A DNA stretch of 13,053 nucleotides, taken from NCBI GenBank assembly GCA_030849805.1, contig JASANZ010001744.1:1-13053 (forward strand). Reading direction: 5' to 3'. A model generated the notes under the pieces. It searched no databases and was not told the origin of the DNA. It saw only the letters and a program-made list of their open reading frames with translations. Source of the DNA: Sergeia podlipaevii (lineage: Eukaryota > Euglenozoa > Kinetoplastea > Trypanosomatida > Trypanosomatidae). Made by a program: the position numbers and the translations under genes. Shown here piece by piece: positions 7,765-13,053 of the stretch; positions within the stretch are counted from its first letter, which is position 1; each line of letters starts with the position of its first letter.

Positions 7765-7864
7765 AAAATACACGAAACAGTTTGAAGCACGCATAATACA
7801 TCTACACAATATAAAAAGGCAACTACCCACAATATCACCTCTTGGCAATCTCTCTCTGGTGCGG

Positions 7865-10800
7865 TCACACTATATTCTTTCCAGACATCATCTTCTTGGT
7901 CATTGCCCGGAGGAAATAGGAGCGGGCCTGCACGGACAGTTCACCCACTTCCTTGTGGAGTGCCTTTTCCTCCGGGCTCAAAGAAGCGGCATCAGTGCTG
8001 TCGTTGCCTCTATTTTCGTCAACATCACGAGCTGGCGTCAAGGAAGCTGGAGACACACTCAAGACAATATCTAGCACATCATCCGCTGCACTCCCATTGC
8101 GATTGCCAGCTTTGCTCTCGCAAGTGGCTTCTGCAGTGGTGTCCTTTTCCTTGTAGTACAACACCATCAACTTTAAACTGTCATACAGCTCAGTTGCTTC
8201 TTCACTTGCGCCGCCGATTGCACACGCTTGAAGCCCTACTGTAAGCAGCGCAGCGTAGTCCACAGCCGCCTGATGAATGGGGATCCGGGGGGTGGCTGCT
8301 CCAGGTTGGCTGTATACACTGGCAACCGCACTCACCTCTGGTGTAGCGAGTGCGTCCTGGACCTGCTGAAACGCGAGCATCCAGCGTCGAGCGCGAATCA
8401 GTAACCTTGCTAGCAGCAGAGTGCTCTCTACATCCCATGCGCCATGCCCACTTCTCTGTTGCTGTTGGAGGGTCTTGAGGCGGAGTGCTGTATTGCTAAG
8501 ATTGGTTCTTGACTTGCCCAATATACGTAGCAGTGTGTGCACAACTGGCAGTGGATAAGCGGTGCCACTTGCCTGATGAGTCTCAGCATCACCACACACT
8601 TCAAACATTGCGTTGAGAGCAGAGAGCCAGTTGTTGTGTGTGGCCGCAATGGAGCATACAAGCGCCTGCTCCTCCTCTGTAGGCTGAGTGCGAGACGGCG
8701 GAGAAGGCGCAGCGCTAGCACCGTCGTTCGTGGCTGCTTCAATCTTGCTTTCTGTTGACTGACGCCGAGGTGGAGGAGAAGACTCATTGGTGCCTATGCC
8801 TGCATCTCGAGCTAACTGCACAGATTGCGCGAGCGCGGCCTGGTCGTTTAGAATCGCCAGCGCTTGTACGTTGATCCGTGCCCAACGCTTATCCGCGCGC
8901 TCCTCTGATGTGAAGGCAGAGGCCCAGACACGACGCCACCGTCGCCCGAGATCAGCTCGCTCAGCAGCCATGCTGACGCGCAGAAGGGGGTGCAGCAGCT
9001 CCGTGAGAACTGCGCGTTCGTGTTTAGCAGCCATACTCATCTCGCCCCTCGATGTCTTGCGACCGTTATTGTCATTAGCTATGCCAACAGCAGAAGACGG
9101 ACCGCCTTCCGCAGTAGACCCAGGACCTGTGTGATCCACAGCGCTCCAGAAGACGCCAATTGCGTCTTGCCACAAGTTCGACCGCAACGGCGAGGGTTTG
9201 CCACTATGTGGGGTCGTTTCCGTCCTGCTCTGACTGTGAGAGCGCGCTTCAGCCTCCAGCCCCAGTGCAAGGTTGCCAAGCACTTTCGCAAAAAATCGAG
9301 TGGAAACGGTGTTTGGAGCAGCCTGCAGATCTCGCGTGAGCAGCTCACTGAGAATGAGACTGTCCTCGCCACGAGTGTGGTCCAGCACCTCCATGAGGGC
9401 GTGCTCACTAGTGGTGACTGGAGCAACAGTGCGAGAAACAGGCGCGACGTTTCCACTTGAGCTACCCGCAAGCAGCGCCGCATAGGCCTGCTGTCGGAGT
9501 ACCAGTGCAGCGTTGAAACGAGGATTACGACTGCAAAACGCTCCGTTGACAGGCGCAGCAATATGACGGCTGCGTCTCTTTAAGTGAGTCGTGCCACCGC
9601 GGATGTTCGTGCCGTTGCTTCTAGAACTCTGCACAGGAACAAGATGGGCATCTATCCTCGCCGTTTCACGACTGTTCAGGTTCATGCGCACACGTCTGCC
9701 GAGTGCGCTCAAGGAGGAAAAACAAACGCCAACTGCCTTCCGCGCAGAAGGGGGGACGAGTGCCATCACGGTTTTGCCTGTACGCATAGAAGGAGTTGGG
9801 TCCAGCCTTGAGAGAAGCTTGCCAAGTGCCACCAGGCACTGAACAGCGTCTTGCTGCAAGGCACCAAAGACTACACGCTCATCCTCTGGATTGATAGTCA
9901 AGTATGCGGTGGCAGATCGCAGGAGATGTGCAACGGCGGGTCGAAGCTCCTCAAGGCAAAGAGACACCCGCAACTTCCACTCAGCCGCAAGGGAGCCGGA
10001 GCCACTCGTGTCTGTGTGTTCAAGAGCGGTGGCAGCCAGCTCGAGCATCAGCTGTAGCTGCGCGGGAGCAAGAGCACGCCTCCCTGACCCAAATCGACTG
10101 CCATCACTGCTGCTACTGGCGGCGGCGCTACATAGGAGAGAAGCGACACGCACAAGGAAGCACGTCATGGATGCAGCCACGTATGGTTTCTCGGCGCTAC
10201 TGCTACTTGTGCTACTGTTTTTGTAGGTGGTGCTGCCACGCTGTCGCTGAGTGCCACCAGGAAAGTCTTGCGCGAGGTAAACACGGGCAAACGCCGTCCA
10301 AAGACCAAAAGGGCCGTACACAGTCTTTTCTACCAGTGTATGAAGGCCAACTACTGCGGCGTCACTGCGGGTAGCGGAGAGAGCGTTGAGTGTGATGGCT
10401 CCAAGTGTACTGGCACAGCACAGAAGAAAAGTATCGAGCAGCTCTGGGGTGAGAGTCTGAGTGTCCAAGGTATGCAACGTCGAGGAGAGACTGCTAAGAG
10501 CGGTGCTATCAGAAGAGGAGAAGTTTTGGTCTTCGTTCTGTACTTTCTGCTGCTGCTCTTGAGCTTCACTAGGCACAAAGGCGCCAGATTGAACGGAAGC
10601 GGCCACCACACGCCTCGCGCGCATGCGGTTCCCATGGCGCTTCACTTCCACCAATAAATGTGTCGTGGCTAGCTGGGCAGCGGCTGCGCTGTACTGCATG
10701 AGCGCGGACATACTGCCGCTCGACACTTCGTCATCCTCCACGCCTGCAGTCTCTTTGGTGTTGCGGCTGGCACCCATGCAATCCTTTTCGTTGTAAGTGT

Positions 10801-12976
10801 CCCTTTCTTGCTTCGATGCATCGGCAAGTGTCCCCCACATCGCCTGCGCACGCTCCAGCATGATGGGAAATGCATCAGGACGGTCGACTTTAACAACACA
10901 AAGATGTGATGACCAAAGCGACTGAGCGGCGTAGCTGGCGGCATTGTCACATGGCAAAGCAGGCATAACATATTCAGCCATCAACTCTTCCACAGCGCGA
11001 TCCCGCTCCCATGGTTTCACAGTAGTCTCTCCAAATGCTATGCCTTCATTGAAAGATGCTGATTCAGCAGAAGAGAACGTTGCCAATCGCATAAAAAGCA
11101 CTGCGTCTCGCGAGGAAAGCGTATAGCAATGCGCGTGAAGTAGCTTTAAATATGTAAGCGCCACAGGCCAGCTGTCCGCGCGCCGCACAAGGGCGTACAT
11201 AGAGTCGGCAAGAGCAGCAGGAAGCGTCCTCCTCGCTGAAGTAGAGTCAGGTTCATCCGTCTCCTTCATTTTTTCTTCATCTGCACTTTCTTCTGCGAGA
11301 AACCGCTTCAGGACGTGCACTGCCTCAGTGGCGTAGCGCCGCTGTTGCTGTTGCTCCACCACTGCAGAATGTCCGCGTTTTGCACGACGCAGTCGTATAG
11401 ACGATGACGATGACTTCTTCTTTAAGGCCGAAGTAGCCGAGGAGACCTCCCCCCTGCTGGCTTCCTCCACCCATTGTTGTTTCTCAGATACAGAGGCCTG
11501 CATGACGCCCAGGTGTTCCAGTGCGGCTGCCACATCCAGCAGGCGGTTAGTGCTTACCCACGTGGCTGCTATCTTCTCCGCTGCCGTGTCTTTTCCTTCT
11601 GTCGCCGAAGTTGCCGTGGCAAGCGTATCGGCAGATGTTGATGCCACAGCTGCGCTTTCAAGGGCGGAAGCAAAGCTTGGCGCGGGCTCATCTTCGTAGA
11701 GGTCCAGGTTGCCCATGGAGGCCTCATAGAGGACCCAGCGCTTCACCCACTCTGGTTGATCGGCAATAGACTGATGTGGCTCCACGTGCACAGCTGCTGC
11801 CACTTGTACTTGAGCCAAAGAGGGACTGTAGACCTCAGCGGCAGCACCACCTTGCCCCATTTTTATCATGCCCTGGCCCAATTTTTCTTCCTTACTTACT
11901 CCCGTGCTCGTGGCTGTCTTATGTAGAGAGGCTGCTGCTGCACGACCTCGCGCCATTGTCTTCTTCTTCTCCGCTTGCCACTCATCCTCTCGCTGCTTTT
12001 GCCGCCTGCGGTCCTTTGAGAACTTAGTCTCCTCACGTATCCATTCCTCGGCGCTTGCACTGGAGCGCGCGGAGTGTTCATATGGCAGATTGCTGAACAG
12101 GAGAAGGAGGTCGCTGCGACGGAGCTGCACACCTATATAGGCAAGTCGCTCATAAAGCTCAAAGGCAGCGGCAATGGCACGGCGATGAATGAGGGAGTGA
12201 ATGAAATAGCGCACACGCAGCGCCAGCGACTCGGAGATGTCAGACGCGTACAGGCAGCTGCGACGAAGAGAGGTCCACATGGCAAGCAGCACCGCAGCGT
12301 CCTCCTCGTTCTTTTCAAGGAACTGCAGTAAAGGTTCGGAGAAAGGGGTCTGCCTCGCAGGTGTGCTGGATGATGCTGGGAGGTGCGGTGGCTCTTGCGA
12401 TGGCTGTGTTGCGGACGCTTCTACGTGCACGGAAGCTCCGATGTGTTGCTGGTGCTGATGCCAACCACCGCGCTGCATAGCTTGAGGTGGCACCAAGCCC
12501 ACCTCTATAGCTCGTTCTCTAATTGACGAAGCGTTGGTGCTGCTGCTATTGCTGGAAGATGGAGCCGCACTGTCTCCCGAGTATACAACATGATCATGTT
12601 GCTGCCAACTGTTTTGGGTCGTGGAACTAGTTGTAGTGGTAAGGTGCTTTGTGAGTGGCTTTACACTTGCGGATGGAGCTACGTAGCGCCATAAGGGGCC
12701 ATATTGCTGCTCCAACTGTCGTGCCTGCCTGCGTGAGGGCATTGAGTGACTCTGCAAATGCGACTCACCCGGATAGGTGGTGGATGAGGATACAAACGCC
12801 GCCTGCATGGCAACGGTGGGAGCAGCAGAGGCGCTAATGATGGCTGTGTGTGAGGAATTGAGTATAGCTGCGCTAGAGCGGCTTGAGCTACGGCAACGGC
12901 CGACGCTGCTTGTAGGGCTTAAGCGAAGGTAAGAAAATCGACTGGGCATGCATGGTAGTAGACTAAGTTGTTTCAT
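7865..12976 (-). CDS. Large PPR-like helical-repeat protein, probably mitochondrial
   Basis: 1703 residues, complete inside the window. The N-terminus has six Lys/Arg, is Ser/Ala rich and has no acidic residue until E71, fitting a mitochondrial presequence. PPR-like pairs of helices are recognisable at about 255-290 (AIAAAFELYERLAYIGVQL), about 590-625 (WPVALTYLKLLHAHCY), about 1447-1465 (NWLSALNAMFEV), about 1525-1545 (RWMLAFQQVQDAL) and, best, about 1570-1604 (a YAALLTVGLQAC helix, then EEATELYDSLK). The W..AL..L pattern is common in trypanosomatid PPR proteins, which act in mitochondrial mRNA stabilisation, polyadenylation, translation or ribosome assembly. Between the repeats lie low-complexity blocks: Ser/Thr/Gln/His-rich (about 110-215), Lys/Arg/Glu-rich (about 310-340), poly-Ser followed by a basic patch (about 515-533), and Ser/Ala stretches later on. 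I do not recognise a specific orthologue. The repeats are degenerate, so a generic alpha-solenoid is the alternative. Confidence 0.6.
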   Translation of the reverse strand: MKQLSLLPCMPSRFSYLRLSPTSSVGRCRSSSRSSAAILNSSHTAIISASAAPTVAMQAAFVSSSTTYPGESHLQSHSMPSRRQARQLEQQYGPLWRYVAPSASVKPLTKHLTTTTSSTTQNSWQQHDHVVYSGDSAAPSSSNSSSTNASSIRERAIEVGLVPPQAMQRGGWHQHQQHIGASVHVEASATQPSQEPPHLPASSSTPARQTPFSEPLLQFLEKNEEDAAVLLAMWTSLRRSCLYASDISESLALRVRYFIHSLIHRRAIAAAFELYERLAYIGVQLRRSDLLLLFSNLPYEHSARSSASAEEWIREETKFSKDRRRQKQREDEWQAEKKKTMARGRAAAASLHKTATSTGVSKEEKLGQGMIKMGQGGAAAEVYSPSLAQVQVAAAVHVEPHQSIADQPEWVKRWVLYEASMGNLDLYEDEPAPSFASALESAAVASTSADTLATATSATEGKDTAAEKIAATWVSTNRLLDVAAALEHLGVMQASVSEKQQWVEEASRGEVSSATSALKKKSSSSSIRLRRAKRGHSAVVEQQQQRRYATEAVHVLKRFLAEESADEEKMKETDEPDSTSARRTLPAALADSMYALVRRADSWPVALTYLKLLHAHCYTLSSRDAVLFMRLATFSSAESASFNEGIAFGETTVKPWERDRAVEELMAEYVMPALPCDNAASYAAQSLWSSHLCVVKVDRPDAFPIMLERAQAMWGTLADASKQERDTYNEKDCMGASRNTKETAGVEDDEVSSGSMSALMQYSAAAAQLATTHLLVEVKRHGNRMRARRVVAASVQSGAFVPSEAQEQQQKVQNEDQNFSSSDSTALSSLSSTLHTLDTQTLTPELLDTFLLCCASTLGAITLNALSATRSDAAVVGLHTLVEKTVYGPFGLWTAFARVYLAQDFPGGTQRQRGSTTYKNSSTSSSSAEKPYVAASMTCFLVRVASLLCSAAASSSSDGSRFGSGRRALAPAQLQLMLELAATALEHTDTSGSGSLAAEWKLRVSLCLEELRPAVAHLLRSATAYLTINPEDERVVFGALQQDAVQCLVALGKLLSRLDPTPSMRTGKTVMALVPPSARKAVGVCFSSLSALGRRVRMNLNSRETARIDAHLVPVQSSRSNGTNIRGGTTHLKRRSRHIAAPVNGAFCSRNPRFNAALVLRQQAYAALLAGSSSGNVAPVSRTVAPVTTSEHALMEVLDHTRGEDSLILSELLTRDLQAAPNTVSTRFFAKVLGNLALGLEAEARSHSQSRTETTPHSGKPSPLRSNLWQDAIGVFWSAVDHTGPGSTAEGGPSSAVGIANDNNGRKTSRGEMSMAAKHERAVLTELLHPLLRVSMAAERADLGRRWRRVWASAFTSEERADKRWARINVQALAILNDQAALAQSVQLARDAGIGTNESSPPPRRQSTESKIEAATNDGASAAPSPPSRTQPTEEEQALVCSIAATHNNWLSALNAMFEVCGDAETHQASGTAYPLPVVHTLLRILGKSRTNLSNTALRLKTLQQQQRSGHGAWDVESTLLLARLLIRARRWMLAFQQVQDALATPEVSAVASVYSQPGAATPRIPIHQAAVDYAALLTVGLQACAIGGASEEATELYDSLKLMVLYYKEKDTTAEATCESKAGNRNGSAADDVLDIVLSVSPASLTPARDVDENRGNDSTDAASLSPEEKALHKEVGELSVQARSYFLRAMTKKMMSGKNIV

Positions 12977-12991
12977 GGAAGAGAGGAATTA

Positions 12992-13005
12992 CTAAAAAAT
13001 AATAA
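12992..13005 (-). promoter_or_regulatory. Trans-splice acceptor candidate for the PPR-like gene
   Basis: The minus strand reads TTATTATTTTTTAG with AG at 12993-12992, followed by TAATTCCTCTCTTCC and the ATG at 12976. The leader would be only 15 bases. More upstream acceptors may lie outside the window, so this is tentative. Confidence 0.4.
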
Positions 13006-13020
13006 TTATTATTATTATTA
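12998..13020. repeat. AAT/TTA trinucleotide repeat with dyad symmetry
   Basis: Three AAT units run into five TTA units (13006-13020), and the two halves are complementary and could pair. It sits just upstream of the PPR-like gene and overlaps its proposed polypyrimidine tract. Confidence 0.75.
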
Positions 13021-13038
13021 TGCAAAATAGGTTATACT

Positions 13039-13047
13039 CCCCCCCCC
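13039..13047. repeat. C9 homopolymer at the window edge
   Basis: Nine consecutive C on the plus strand (G on the transcribed strand) within a C/T-rich end. This composition is unlike the rest of the intergenic DNA. Confidence 0.7.
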
Positions 13048-13053
13048 TCCCTC

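Larger units (their letters stand above)
7301..7864. other. Intergenic region: 3' UTR of the PPR-like gene and leader of the CFAP119 gene
   Basis: 564 bases of A/T-rich sequence without a supportable gene. It contains a T-rich then TA-rich block near 7586-7612, a T run at 7734-7743, (GT)8 at 7749-7764, and a transcribed-strand polypyrimidine tract between about 7380 and 7420 that serves the downstream gene. Confidence 0.7.

Noticed and set aside
9904..10374. Plus-strand frames opposite the PPR-like gene (also 8990-9460)
   Set aside because: They lie fully inside a 1703-codon gene on the other strand, have no domain, and arise from its Ala/Ser/Leu-rich codons.

Overview
The window looks like nuclear DNA of a kinetoplastid, most likely a trypanosomatid flagellate. 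All four large genes are intronless and lie head to tail on the minus strand. They are separated by about 560-715 bases of A/T-rich, homopolymer-rich sequence, and pyrimidine tract + AG trans-splice acceptor candidates can be seen before each start codon. One gene looks like a uridine-insertion/deletion RNA-editing endonuclease, a machinery known only from kinetoplastids. I cannot fix the genus. Third positions are mixed rather than strongly G/C-biased, which fits the very GC-rich Leishmania/Leptomonas type less well.

Transcription would run from high to low coordinates. In that order the genes are: (1) 12976-7865, a 1703-residue protein with a mitochondrial-type N-terminus and PPR-like helical repeats; (2) 7300-6452, a 282-residue homologue of CFAP119/C1a-32, a central-pair protein of the flagellar axoneme; (3) 5736-3970, a 588-residue mitochondrial RNase III-type endonuclease with a U1-like zinc finger and all canonical acidic catalytic residues, of the KREN/KREPB editing family; (4) 3342-550, a 930-residue nuclear chromatin protein with DDT, WHIM1 and WHIM2/WSD-like segments, the layout of ISWI-remodeller partner subunits. 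After the last gene, 550-86 on the same strand holds one reading frame that overlaps the previous stop as TAATG and has only two internal stops in about 155 codons. It is a candidate decayed gene or short-ORF pair.

The genes do not form a functional operon. They fit a kinetoplastid polycistronic unit in which unrelated genes share one strand, and each mRNA is released by trans-splicing and polyadenylation. Two of the four products are probably mitochondrial RNA-metabolism proteins, one is axonemal and one is chromatin-associated. I saw no tRNA, rRNA, CRISPR array, transposase or virus-like gene.
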